A DNA stretch of 45,199 nt from JBEVNR01 sp040507985 (GCA_040507985.1 JBEVNR010000020.1:1-45199), one strand, 5' to 3'; counted from the first letter of the stretch, positions 25,465 to 33,588 are shown. Program-made: numbers and translations. Notes: generated from the sequence alone by a model not told the origin.

Positions 25465-26397
25465 TTATTCCCCGCCGCCCAGCTCATGCACGTAGACGGT
25501 TAATTCGCGTATCGTGTCGTCGCTCAACCTTTCGTGCCATGCCGGCATTTGCCCGTGTTTGGGATGCTTCATTTGGCTTTCTATCGCCTTTACGCCGCCA
25601 TGGTCGCTTTTTAGCCAGATGGCGTCGGCAAGATTCGGGGCGCCAACTTCCCTGCCGCCGCGCGCGTCGTATCCGTGGCAGGCGGCGCAGTTGTCGCGGA
25701 AAATTTTTGCGCCCTTGGAAAGCGCCGCCGTTTCCTTTTCGCTTAATTTTTCCGCATAGACTTTGCTTTCGCCGCGCTCTAGCCCGTCCACGTAGGAAGC
25801 AACGGCTTTTATGTCTTCCGCCGGCAACGTGTCCTTAAAGGACGGCATTTCGGATTGTCGTCCCTTTTCATGGATGCGTATGCCGTAGCTAACGGTTTGG
25901 TAGATGCTTTGTATGTCGCCGCCCCACAGCCAATCGTCGTCGTTCAGGTTGGGGAATCCCTTGCCGCCGGCGCCGCCGCTGCCGTGGCACGTGGCGCAAT
26001 TGTCTTTAAACGCCGCCTGTCCGCCGGCCATGGCGAAGGCGTAGAGTTCGGGATCGTTCATTATCTCGTCAAACGAGGCGGCGTGAAATTTCTTTACGTA
26101 TTCCGCGCGATGCGCTTTCACTTCCGCGAGATTTTTTTCCAGCTTTTTATATTCCGTCCATTTCGCCGTTCCTTCCGTGCCGCCGCGCTCGCCCTTGCCG
26201 CTTAAGGTCGGCCAAGCGGGATACACGACCCAATAGCCGAACGACCAGACGATGGTGGCGTACATCACCCACAGCCACCAGCGCGGCAACGGATTGTTCA
26301 GCTCTTTAATGCCGTCCCATTCGTGGCCGGTCGTTTTTACCCCGGTGACGTTGTCGGTTTCGGGCGCGTGCGACGATTTTTCTTTATCGTGAGCCAT
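25465..26397 (-). CDS. ccoP: cbb3-type cytochrome c oxidase subunit III (diheme)
   Basis: Diheme cytochrome c subunit that passes electrons into the cbb3 oxidase. It has 310 residues: a cytoplasmic N-terminus, a membrane anchor near residues 40-60, and two periplasmic cytochrome c domains. The heme sites are CATCH at residues 134-138 and CAACH at 237-241. Distal Met ligands are visible in QSEMPSF and HGQMPAW. It starts two bases after the ccoQ stop and ends immediately before pyrD. Confidence 0.96.
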   Translation of the reverse strand: MAHDKEKSSHAPETDNVTGVKTTGHEWDGIKELNNPLPRWWLWVMYATIVWSFGYWVVYPAWPTLSGKGERGGTEGTAKWTEYKKLEKNLAEVKAHRAEYVKKFHAASFDEIMNDPELYAFAMAGGQAAFKDNCATCHGSGGAGGKGFPNLNDDDWLWGGDIQSIYQTVSYGIRIHEKGRQSEMPSFKDTLPAEDIKAVASYVDGLERGESKVYAEKLSEKETAALSKGAKIFRDNCAACHGYDARGGREVGAPNLADAIWLKSDHGGVKAIESQMKHPKHGQMPAWHERLSDDTIRELTVYVHELGGGE

Positions 26398-26399
26398 GG

Positions 26400-26555
26400 T
26401 TATTCGCCTTCCTCGCGTAAGGGGATGTGTTTTTGGTCTTCTATCCGCTTTTTGCGTTTGGGATTATATGCCCAAATCACGACGCCGACGAATACGGCGA
26501 AGAAAAACAGCAGGCCTATCATGCCGAGATGGACGCTGGCAAAAGAGGAAATCAT
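26400..26555 (-). CDS. ccoQ: cbb3-type oxidase subunit CcoQ/FixQ
   Basis: A 51-residue single-span membrane protein found by reading the gap between ccoO and ccoP. It begins MISSFASVHLGMIGLLFF, continues through one hydrophobic helix to VVIWAYNPKRKKR, and ends in a charged tail LREEGE. Size, the AYNPKRK-type motif after the helix and position match FixQ, which stabilises the cbb3 complex. Its ATG overlaps the ccoO stop (ATGA). Confidence 0.9.
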   Translation of the reverse strand: MISSFASVHLGMIGLLFFFAVFVGVVIWAYNPKRKKRIEDQKHIPLREEGE

Positions 26556-27412
26556 TTTTTCTCGTCCGCTTTCTCAAGTTTTGGATCAACTGCGTCCCGG
26601 CCGTTCTGCGGACCGTTCAACGTTTTCGGATCGACCGTCGGCGCGACGTTTTTTTCCATATCCTCCGGCGTAACGTCGCGATCGTAATCCGTAAACTTCA
26701 CCATCGTGCCCAATACTTGTAGATAGGCGACCAGCGCGTCCATTTCGGTGGGAAGCCCGCCGCGTTGCCCGTCGAAGTCGCGCACGTTCACCCTGCCGCC
26801 GTAGCGTTTTTGCAGCGTCTCCGCGTCCTCTTCCGGCATTTGTTGCGTCACCGCGTCGAGATAGGCGTTGGTAATCATATCGTCGGTATAGGGAACGCCC
26901 AGCGTTTGCAAGGTTTTCAGGCGCTTGTCTATGTCTTTTAGCGGCGCAAAGGTCGAAAGCAAATGCGAATAATTGGGCATAATCGATTCCGGTACCACGC
27001 TGCGCGGCGCCGTTAAATGCTGCACGTGCCATTCGTCGGAATATTTGCCGCCCACGCGCGCCAGATCCGGTCCCGTGCGCTTCGATCCCCATTGAAACGG
27101 GTGGTCGTACATGCTTTCCGCCGCGAGCGAATAATGGCCGTAGCGCTCCACCTCGTCTTTGAGCGGACGAATTTGTTGCGAGTGGCAACCGTAGCATCCT
27201 TCTTTTATGTACACGTCGCGCCCCGCCAGTTCGAGCGGCGTGTAGGGACGCATGCCCTCCACTTTTTCTATCGTCACTTCCTTTCGGAAGAGCGGCACGA
27301 TTTCGACCAATCCGCCTATGGAAATGACGAGGACGGTGAGTATCAACAATAAGATCGAGTTTTTCTCGATCTTGCCGTGATGATCGAACAGATGTTTTTT
27401 TTGGCCGGTCAT
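26552..27412 (-). CDS. ccoO: cbb3-type cytochrome c oxidase subunit II (monoheme)
   Basis: Monoheme cytochrome c subunit of the cbb3 oxidase, 286 residues from the ATG at 27412. One N-terminal membrane helix (about 18-42) precedes the periplasmic domain with the heme site CYGCH at residues 73-77 in GCYGCHSQQIRPL. The C-terminal part contains YTDDMITNAYLDAV and a charged tail. The chosen ATG overlaps the ccoN stop in an ATGA, as elsewhere in this operon; a slightly earlier in-frame ATG exists at 27430 inside ccoN. Confidence 0.96.
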   Translation of the reverse strand: MTGQKKHLFDHHGKIEKNSILLLILTVLVISIGGLVEIVPLFRKEVTIEKVEGMRPYTPLELAGRDVYIKEGCYGCHSQQIRPLKDEVERYGHYSLAAESMYDHPFQWGSKRTGPDLARVGGKYSDEWHVQHLTAPRSVVPESIMPNYSHLLSTFAPLKDIDKRLKTLQTLGVPYTDDMITNAYLDAVTQQMPEEDAETLQKRYGGRVNVRDFDGQRGGLPTEMDALVAYLQVLGTMVKFTDYDRDVTPEDMEKNVAPTVDPKTLNGPQNGRDAVDPKLEKADEKK

Positions 27413-28866
27413 GCCGCCGCTCCCTTCCATCCCTGATTGAGCGCCGCCTCGTATTCCGGTTCATTGCGGCGACGACCCTTTATCGTCATGTAAAAATTAA
27501 ACGTCATAATCAGGGCGCCCGTCAAAAACAACCCGCCGCCTATCGCCCGAATCACGTACATCGGGTGCATGGCCTGCACCGATTCGACGAAGGAATATTC
27601 CAAAAACCCTTGCGCGTTATATTCCTTCCACATCAAGCCTTGCATGACGCCGGCCACCCACATGGCGCAGATATACACGACGATGCCGATGCTTGCGATC
27701 CACAAATGCGCGTTCGCCAACCGCATCGAATAAAGACGTTGGTTCCACAGGCGCGGCACCAGATAGTAAAGCGCGCCGAACGTGATGAACGCCACCCAGC
27801 CGAGCGCACCCGAATGCACGTGTCCGATCGTCCAGTCGGTGTAATGGCTCAGCGAGTTCACCTCCTTGATCGCCATGAGCGGCCCTTCAAACGTGCTCAT
27901 GCCGTAGAACGACAGGGCGATGATCATGAAGCGCAACACCGGATCTTCCCGCAATTTATGCCACGCGCCGGAGAGCGTCATGACGCCGTTTATCATGCCG
28001 CCCCAGCTTGGCATCCATAGCATGATCGAAAACGTCATGCCGAGCGTTTGCGCCCAGTCCGGCAGGGCGGTGTAATGCAAATGGTGCGGGCCGGCCCAGA
28101 TATAGATGAAAATAATCGACCAGAAATGCACGATGGACAAACGATAGGAATAGACGGGACGTTCCGCCCGTTTCGGCACGAAATAATACATCATGCCCAA
28201 AAATCCGGCGGTGAGGAAAAACCCGACGGCGTTGTGGCCGTACCACCATTGAATCATCGCCGATTGCACGCCCGGCCAGACGGGGTACGACTTTGCGCTC
28301 GTCAGGTCTATGGGGAGCGCGACGCCGTTGCCTATGTGCAGCACGGCCACGGTGATGATAAACGCCATGTAAAACCAGTTGGCGACATAGATATGCGGCT
28401 CGCGGCGCTTGATGACGGTCGCCATGTACACGACCAGATAGGCCACCCACACGAAGGTAAGCCATAGATCGGCGTACCATTCCGGCTCGGCATATTCCTT
28501 TCCCTGCGTCACGCCGTTTAGGTAGCCTATCGCGGCCATGACGATAAACGCCTGATATCCCCAAAAGGTGAAGGTCGCCAGCGACTCTCCCCACAGGCGC
28601 ACTCGGCAGGTGCGCTGCACGACGTAATACGACGTCGCGAACAAGGCGCTGCCGCCGAAGGCGAAAATGACCGCCGAGGTATGCAGCGGGCGCAGCCGCC
28701 CGAAGGTGAAATACGGCTCGACGTTTAAATCGGGAAACGCCATCAGCAGGGCGATATACACCCCCGCCGAGAAGCCGACCACGCCCCAAAAAATCGTGGC
28801 CAGCGCAAACATGCGCACAATGCCGTCGTTATAAACGGGCTTGTCGTGAGTATTCGTCATGTCCAT
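27409..28866 (-). CDS. ccoN: cbb3-type cytochrome c oxidase subunit I
   Basis: Catalytic subunit of the high-affinity cbb3 oxidase, 485 residues from the ATG at 28866, twelve membrane helices. Conserved His are seen in LRPLHTSAVIFAFG, WYGHNAVGFFLTAG (with the cross-linked Tyr candidate), WAGPHHLHYTALPDW (metal site) and WTIGHVHSGALGW. The frame stays open to 29121, but the extra 85 residues are arginine-rich and overlap the TauE-like gene, so they are not coding. ATG 28860 is an alternative start. First structural gene of ccoNOQP; no ccoGHIS genes follow. Confidence 0.97.
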   Translation of the reverse strand: MDMTNTHDKPVYNDGIVRMFALATIFWGVVGFSAGVYIALLMAFPDLNVEPYFTFGRLRPLHTSAVIFAFGGSALFATSYYVVQRTCRVRLWGESLATFTFWGYQAFIVMAAIGYLNGVTQGKEYAEPEWYADLWLTFVWVAYLVVYMATVIKRREPHIYVANWFYMAFIITVAVLHIGNGVALPIDLTSAKSYPVWPGVQSAMIQWWYGHNAVGFFLTAGFLGMMYYFVPKRAERPVYSYRLSIVHFWSIIFIYIWAGPHHLHYTALPDWAQTLGMTFSIMLWMPSWGGMINGVMTLSGAWHKLREDPVLRFMIIALSFYGMSTFEGPLMAIKEVNSLSHYTDWTIGHVHSGALGWVAFITFGALYYLVPRLWNQRLYSMRLANAHLWIASIGIVVYICAMWVAGVMQGLMWKEYNAQGFLEYSFVESVQAMHPMYVIRAIGGGLFLTGALIMTFNFYMTIKGRRRNEPEYEAALNQGWKGAAA

Positions 28867-28880
28867 GAACGTCTCTTTCT

Positions 28881-29570
28881 TCAATGAATGCTTATAATGC
28901 CGAGGCCAATGGCGCATAACGCCAGCCCGTTCGCCGCCATGAGCGTCCTGCCGACTTTCGCCCGCGCGGCCGGAAAGCGCCGTCCTAAAAATAGCGCGGC
29001 GAATCCCGCCGTTTGCAACGCCGGCACGGTGGCCAGCGCGAAGACGGCCATCGCTCCCGCCGCAGCTAACGCGCCGGAGGCGGAGGCGGCGAGCGCCAAC
29101 GCCGAGACGATCATGCCGCACGGAACGAATCCCATGAGCAGCCCGCGCAGGTAATAAAAGGGATATCCTTTAACGAATTTTGCAATAAAGGCGGTAAGAT
29201 TGCGCGTTTTTTCGCTACAGCAGCGATGGGTTTTTTGAGGAAGGACGGCGCTGGCGACAAATAATGCGCCGGCGACGACAAGCAATATCTGGGAGGCGTC
29301 GGCAAGGCGCCCGCCGATAGTCGCGCGACCGGCGAAAAACGCGAGCGCGCCAAGTAGCGCATACACGGTGACGCGCCCCGCGTGATAGGCGGCCATGCGC
29401 CATTGCGTGTCGTTTTTCTCCTTTAATTCAAACATTTGCGCGGCGACGATGGGAGAGCACATGACGCTGCAATGCGCGGCGCTGCCGACCAGCCCCGCGA
29501 TAAGCGCACTGAGCCATAAAGGATAATCCCCCATGGCCATATGCCCGTGGTGCGCCATCATATCATGCAC
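28881..29570 (-). CDS. sulfite exporter TauE/SafE-like (UreH/DsbD-type) membrane protein
   Basis: Integral membrane protein of 229 residues with about six helices. The His/Met-rich start (MHDMMAHHGHMAMGD) is followed by AHCSVMCSPIV in the first helix, the pattern of the UreH_2/TauE-SafE group related to DsbD transmembrane regions. GLLMGFVPCGMIVSALALAA marks the second half. Members of this group often sit beside cbb3 oxidase genes. The metal-binding-like residues make a copper or redox role in oxidase assembly plausible, but this is inference. It lies 14 bases before ccoN, so it probably opens that operon. Confidence 0.85.
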   Translation of the reverse strand: MHDMMAHHGHMAMGDYPLWLSALIAGLVGSAAHCSVMCSPIVAAQMFELKEKNDTQWRMAAYHAGRVTVYALLGALAFFAGRATIGGRLADASQILLVVAGALFVASAVLPQKTHRCCSEKTRNLTAFIAKFVKGYPFYYLRGLLMGFVPCGMIVSALALAASASGALAAAGAMAVFALATVPALQTAGFAALFLGRRFPAARAKVGRTLMAANGLALCAIGLGIISIH

Positions 29571-29603
29571 GACGATAATGCCTTATCAATTTTTTGTATG
29601 CCG

Positions 29604-29641
29604 ACGAGATTGTTTCGCTAGGCGAAGATGCATCATCTCGT
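29604..29641. promoter_or_regulatory. two-stem hairpin between tmk and the TauE-like gene
   Basis: An outer 7-base stem (ACGAGAT 29604-29610, ATCTCGT 29635-29641) encloses an inner stem TTCGC/GCGAA (29614-29618 and 29622-29626). It could be the tmk terminator or a leader structure of the cbb3 operon. No T-tract follows on the minus strand, which argues against a simple terminator. Confidence 0.35.
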
Positions 29642-29688
29642 TAAAATATATTAAGCGAGGTTAAAGCGCAATAGCCGCGAAGTAGGTT

Positions 29689-30354
29689 TTAAAAAAGATT
29701 TTGCGCAGCCCGGAGGAGCGGCGCCGATATAGTGGCGCAAGCCGCTTCGTACCGATGAAGTACGTCCGAAAACACCGAATTTTCGTCTTGCGAGGCGTCG
29801 ATCAGCGCGACGTTGTGCGGAGCAGACCGGGCGCGCCGCCTATAGCATTCCCCCACGCGGGCGTAAAAATCGACGTTCTGGCGCTCGTACCTGTTTTTTG
29901 GGGCGCCTCCGTCCCGCATCTCCATACGTCGCCTCGCTTCTTCGCCCGAAAGCCAGAAAATAAAGGTAAGATCCGGCGTCAGCCCCCCCGTGGCCAAGGC
30001 GCACGCGGCGTCGATGAGGCGTTCGTCCGTTCCTTGTCCCGCGCCCTGATATGCGTAGGTGGAATCGACGAAACGGTCGCATATCACGATTTTTCCTTCG
30101 GCAAGGGCGGGACGTATCACTTTTTCGACGTGATCGGCGCGCGCGGCGGAGTGCAACAGCAATTCTGCGACGACGCTCGGTTCCTCCTCCGGACATGCGC
30201 CGAGAAGCGCGACGCGAATGCGCTCTGCCGCCGGCGTTCCTCCCGGTTCGCGCGTCCATAAGGCTTTTTTCCCTTGGGCGGAAAAATATTCGAAGAGCTT
30301 TTTCGATTGCGTGGTTTTGCCGGCGCCGTCCACGCCGTCGCATACAATAAACAT
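29689..30354 (-). CDS. tmk: thymidylate kinase
   Basis: Phosphorylates dTMP to dTDP for DNA synthesis. It has 221 residues. The P-loop GVDGAGKTT starts at residue 7, followed by the DR-type segment TREPGGTPAAERIR and the dTMP site DRFVDSTYAYQGAGQG. These fix the identity. The lid region (RMEMRDGGAPKNRYERQ) contains arginines. In many bacteria tmk is followed by holB, but here it is followed by a hairpin and the cbb3 region. Confidence 0.96.
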   Translation of the reverse strand: MFIVCDGVDGAGKTTQSKKLFEYFSAQGKKALWTREPGGTPAAERIRVALLGACPEEEPSVVAELLLHSAARADHVEKVIRPALAEGKIVICDRFVDSTYAYQGAGQGTDERLIDAACALATGGLTPDLTFIFWLSGEEARRRMEMRDGGAPKNRYERQNVDFYARVGECYRRRARSAPHNVALIDASQDENSVFSDVLHRYEAACATISAPLLRAAQNLF

Positions 30355-30474
30355 AGATCGCTTTCCTTACGTAAAGAACGAAACGGATGGCTGGCGACCT
30401 AATCATTTTTTGGGGAAAAACGCAAGGATTTCCGTTTTGGATGGAATTGAATTAAAGGACCGCGCCCGAAGATA

Positions 30475-30779
30475 AAGCGGGAGGCTTCTGTTGCCCGGCG
30501 CCTCCCAGACCGCCTAACGAAAGCTTACGCCGCTACCGCAATTGCGGTTTGTGCGAAGTTGTCGTTAGCTGCTACGAGATTATCGTTCGCATTTACACTT
30601 GTTTTGACTCGTCATACGGCGATGTCATACCGGGCAAAGCGCATGTCTTTTAACGCACGTCGATCCTGTTTCGTCCCCGCAACCGAATAATGGTGGAGAC
30701 GCCGGGTACCGCCCCCGGGTCCGCAACGCCTATTTCACACGAACCTATATTGCCATAGCTCGGCAAGCTTTCACCGAAC
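30475..30779 (-). ncRNA. ssrA: circularly permuted (two-piece) tmRNA
   Basis: Rescues stalled ribosomes and tags the nascent peptide. On the minus strand the acceptor piece comes first (about 30779-30691) and ends in CCACCA. A 12-base spacer (30690-30679) follows, then the coding piece starts with GGGGACGAAACAGGATCGAC at 30678. GGGGACG pairs over seven positions with CGTCTCC before the CCA, forming the acceptor stem. The resume codon GCA is at 30572-30570 and the tag reads AANDNFAQTAIAVAA, stop TAA at 30527-30525. A GGGAGGC/GCCTCCC stem closes the 3' part. This split order is the alphaproteobacterial form. The outer ends are approximate. Confidence 0.93.
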
Positions 30780-30785
30780 TCAGTT

Positions 30786-30814
30786 ACTCTATCATGTTTT
30801 TACGCGTATTTCAA
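30786..30814 (-). promoter_or_regulatory. probable ssrA promoter
   Basis: On the minus strand TTGAAA (30814-30809) is separated by 17 bases from TAGAGT (30791-30786). The predicted start near 30779 coincides with the beginning of the tmRNA acceptor piece. Confidence 0.5.
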
Positions 30815-30955
30815 TAGATACGTTCATATTTCGGAAAAACCGACTGTTTTATATGAAGCGAGTATAAATTGAATATTTCAACCATTATGATTCGGGCGTT
30901 TTGAAAAGCGCATGCAGACTGGCGCGCCTCTCGGCCCCGTCGTCGCTCTGTCTTC

Positions 30956-31972
30956 TCATAAGCATCTCTCCTCCAGTTCCGCCGCGAATTTCTGGCACGC
31001 CTCTTCGTCGGCGGCGCCGGTGCATCGGTTTGAGGTGGGGTTTTCGAGCGCCTCGGCGGCATAAAGACAATTGACGTCGTAGAGTTTTGGCGAGACGGTG
31101 AAGGCGTCGCCGTCTCCGGCCGCGTCGGCCAGCAATTGCCGCTTGGTGCGAAACAGCACGACGTCGTCGAAATACTCCCTGTCGTCGGGATTCGCCGCCT
31201 CGCGCTTGTCGACGAAGGGTTTTTGGACGATAACGGCGTCGAACGCCATGGTTTTGTAGGCATCGGTTCCGTCGGCGGTAAGTTCGGCGTTTTCCAACTC
31301 GTCCGATCCGGCCAAATGGTACGGACTGTCTTCGGGATAGCCGTTGATGCGCTGATTCCCGCCAAATCCCGGATAGGCCCCGTGGCCGTTTTCGCCGAAA
31401 CTGATGAGCGCATAAGTTGCCATGTCGTTCTTTAGCGCTCCCCCGGCGCCGCGTACGGTAATGCCTGTCGTTCCGGACCCCAGCGCCAAACAAGGCGGGG
31501 TCTTGGCGGCGGCGGAACAAGCGGGATTTTCTTTTGGGCTGACGGCGTAATGCGCGTCCAGCACGTATAAATATCGCCCGTCCCATCCGTCTTGCACGTA
31601 ATCGTAGGGAAGCCCCAGCGTGGCGACGGGAACGGTCCCGACGAACACCCCGTCCCCGTTGCGGTAAAGCACGCCGCTTCCGTCGTTGCATAGGGCGGAG
31701 GGATCGGAAGCGCTCGGGCCTATCTCTTCCCCGAAGCCGGCGGCGTCGCGGCGCACGTCGGGCTTCGCCGGACACGGAAGCCGTTTATAGGTCACGACGA
31801 ACGCGGCGAGGGCGTCGCGAATTCTGTCCATCTTGAGTTCGGTTTGCTTCCGCTTGGCCTGATAGTCGCCGGTGAGCAGCACCGACATGGCGCTGCCGGC
31901 GATGACCCCGATAATCGCCAGCGATATGGAAAGCTCGGTGAGGGAAAATCCCCCTCGACGTTGCGACGCCAT
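30956..31972 (-). CDS. prepilin-type N-terminal cleavage/methylation protein (pseudopilin-like)
   Basis: A 338-residue protein with a type IV pilin-like leader: MASQRRGG then FSLTELSISLAIIGVIAG. Cleavage after Gly8 would expose Phe+1 with Glu+5 and a hydrophobic alpha-1 helix (about 9-30). The rest is a large globular domain with YKRLPCPAKPD and several cysteines (CSAAAKTPPC, NRCTG, EACQKF, ERCL). It is much larger than a major pilin and looks like a minor pilin or secreted pseudopilin. No assembly genes (pilB, pilC, pilD, pilQ) are nearby. It is last in a three-gene run, six bases after the universal stress gene. Confidence 0.8.
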   Translation of the reverse strand: MASQRRGGFSLTELSISLAIIGVIAGSAMSVLLTGDYQAKRKQTELKMDRIRDALAAFVVTYKRLPCPAKPDVRRDAAGFGEEIGPSASDPSALCNDGSGVLYRNGDGVFVGTVPVATLGLPYDYVQDGWDGRYLYVLDAHYAVSPKENPACSAAAKTPPCLALGSGTTGITVRGAGGALKNDMATYALISFGENGHGAYPGFGGNQRINGYPEDSPYHLAGSDELENAELTADGTDAYKTMAFDAVIVQKPFVDKREAANPDDREYFDDVVLFRTKRQLLADAAGDGDAFTVSPKLYDVNCLYAAEALENPTSNRCTGAADEEACQKFAAELEERCL

Positions 31973-31978
31973 GCCTTT

Positions 31979-32434
31979 TCACTCCGTTTCGACGTTACCG
32001 GGCACGATAAGCAGCGGCACGGCGGTTTTGCTGCCGAGCGCGCCGACGAGCGGAGGAACGACCTTGCTTTTGCTGCCGCTGCCGTCGGTCGGACTGCCTA
32101 AAATCAACATGCAGATATTGGGGTCGTCGCGCATGGCGGCAAGAATTTCTTCGTCGATGAATCCTTCGCGAAAGGCGAGGGAAGGCATGACGCCGCGCGG
32201 CGCGCAGACCGAGTCAACCAGGCCCTCCAGTAATTTTTGGGCCTCTTCGCGGCTTTCCCTCAGCATTTTTTCTTCTATCGCCCCCAAGGTTTTATACGCC
32301 GCCGGCTCGCTCACGTGAAGGACGGTAAGGGAATAGCCGTGTTCCTTTGCCATGTTGCACGCATATTTGAGCGCCACCGACGAGTAATGTTCCTTATTGA
32401 CGCACACCAGCAAGCTATGTTTTTTAGATTCCAT
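31979..32434 (-). CDS. universal stress protein family
   Basis: A 151-residue single UspA domain. The N-terminal strand SLLVCVNKEHYSSVALKYA and the LTVLHVSEP strand fit the fold. The C-terminal segment LILGSPTDGSGSK to GALGSKTAVPLLIVP matches the G-x2-G-x9-G(S/T) ATP-binding pattern, though loosely. It probably binds nucleotides and responds to stress, but the specific role is unknown. It lies 21 bases after the Alph_Pro_TM gene and six before the pilin-like gene, on the same strand. Confidence 0.82.
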   Translation of the reverse strand: MESKKHSLLVCVNKEHYSSVALKYACNMAKEHGYSLTVLHVSEPAAYKTLGAIEEKMLRESREEAQKLLEGLVDSVCAPRGVMPSLAFREGFIDEEILAAMRDDPNICMLILGSPTDGSGSKSKVVPPLVGALGSKTAVPLLIVPGNVETE

Positions 32435-32455
32435 CCCGTTCCTTTTTCTACGACG

Positions 32456-33208
32456 TTAAACGCGCCGGAAAATTTGTCCTCCGATCCATCCCAGCCCAAG
32501 CGCGACGGCGACGCAGGCGCAGGCGTATATCCATGCGTGATTATAGGCCAGCTCGTACAGAAAAGCATCAAAACCTTTTTTTCTCACCGTCACGGGAATC
32601 GTTTCCGCCGCCGCGAGTTGTCCCTTGTCGGTTAAATAGGTTTCGACCGTGTAGACGCCTCGCGGAATGTTTGCGGCAAACGGTAATTCCGCCTTAAACA
32701 GCGTGTCGCCGATAAAGCGCACGCGGTGCAATTCGGGCGAGTAAAGACGGTTTTTTATCATCGCCTTCATCAAAGGGGCATGGTATTTTGCCGTATGGCT
32801 CGGAAAAAGCGAGGAATATTTCCCCGTAAAGGCGCCGGGCAATTCCGCGCGAAACATGTCGGCGTAGAGCGCGCGTTCGTCGGGCGACGGGCCGTTTCCC
32901 GTCGATCCCATCATGTAATATCCCGGCACGTCGTGAAATCGCACCGGGCGAGTGTTGACCCATATGCCCATGACGCGCTTTTTTTCGCTCACGCGATACG
33001 ATTGCTTCGGTCCGCGTACGACGTACGCCAACTCGCCCGACGCCTGCCGCGCGCCGAAGAGCCATAACCGCGCGCCGGCGAACTTCGCGTCAATGTCGAT
33101 CGTGCGCGAGGAAACGTCCGTCGCCATCGGCGCCGCCGCATAAAGTGGCCGCGCGATAAACGCCGCCAACGTCGCCGCCAGCGCGCCGTGTCGCATGTGC
33201 ATGTTCAT
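32456..33208 (-). CDS. TIGR02186/Alph_Pro_TM family membrane-anchored protein
   Basis: A 250-residue protein from the ATG at 33208, with a signal peptide ending near RPLYAAA. A periplasmic beta-rich domain carries the family pattern (SSRTIDIDAKFAGARLWLFGA, GIWVNTRPVRFHDVPGYYMM). One C-terminal membrane helix (about 225-245) is followed by the basic tail GGQIFRRV. The family is restricted to alphaproteobacteria and has no established function. ATGs at 33202 and 33196 are alternatives; the frame extends to 33322 but without a plausible leader. It heads the three-gene run ending in the pilin-like gene. Confidence 0.82.
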   Translation of the reverse strand: MNMHMRHGALAATLAAFIARPLYAAAPMATDVSSRTIDIDAKFAGARLWLFGARQASGELAYVVRGPKQSYRVSEKKRVMGIWVNTRPVRFHDVPGYYMMGSTGNGPSPDERALYADMFRAELPGAFTGKYSSLFPSHTAKYHAPLMKAMIKNRLYSPELHRVRFIGDTLFKAELPFAANIPRGVYTVETYLTDKGQLAAAETIPVTVRKKGFDAFLYELAYNHAWIYACACVAVALGLGWIGGQIFRRV

Positions 33209-33588
33209 GCCCGTCGTTATGTCTGGATTATAATGTGTACCAAATGACGAAAAATAGCAACGGGAAAGGGGGAGTTGCTTATGTAACGGAAAGATTATCC
33301 CTCTTGCATAACTCTGCTGCATAGAGCCTAGGTGCCGTCATCCGTTCTCTAATCCTCATATACTCATCTACGCTGCGGTTCTGCGCGCGAAAATTTCTAA
33401 AAATCCCTCGAAAACGCTCGTTTCGCGTAAGTCCTATGTAAGTAAAAAATTTCCTATGACAGCCCTTTATTAAATTTCATTAGAGTTTGCATAAGTCCTA
33501 TCTATATTAATGCGTTAATTCATGAAATTACCTTGATGTTTTTGCCCGGCCTTTAAATAGGCCGTTGTTTTTTGCCGCGCGCGGCGAT
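33209..33588. other. intergenic region with a degraded repeat
   Basis: About 380 bases between divergent genes, without a credible ORF. Most of it is the degraded repeat annotated separately (33297-33500). The remainder should contain the promoters of the Alph_Pro_TM gene (minus) and gcvPB (plus), but no clear hexamer pair is evident. Confidence 0.5.
33297..33500. repeat. diverged relative of the 22853-22998 element
   Basis: It shares CCTCTTGCATAAC, a TCATCCGT block and TACGCTGCGGTTCTGCG, in the same order, with 22853-22998. The right end is decayed: AGAGTTTGCATAAG near 33484-33497 looks like a damaged inverse of the left end. The boundaries are approximate. Confidence 0.5.

Noticed and set aside
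28867..29121. An N-terminal extension of ccoN by 85 codons
   Set aside because: It is arginine-rich, overlaps the TauE-like gene, and CcoN proteins start close to the ATG at 28866.
29575..29600. A TTGAT half-site upstream of the cbb3 operon, possible FNR/FixK box
   Set aside because: The second half-site (ATCAA at the required spacing) is absent, so an FNR-type box cannot be supported.
30355..30474. Possible tRNA genes in this and the other gaps
   Set aside because: Reading the gaps on both strands I found no cloverleaf with a GTTCRAAYC-type T arm; only the tmRNA at 30475-30779 is supported.
30811..31413. A 200-codon minus-strand ORF overlapping the pilin-like gene and the ssrA promoter region
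   Set aside because: Its translation is Thr/Pro/Arg-rich frame-shadow sequence; the other frame has a proper prepilin leader.
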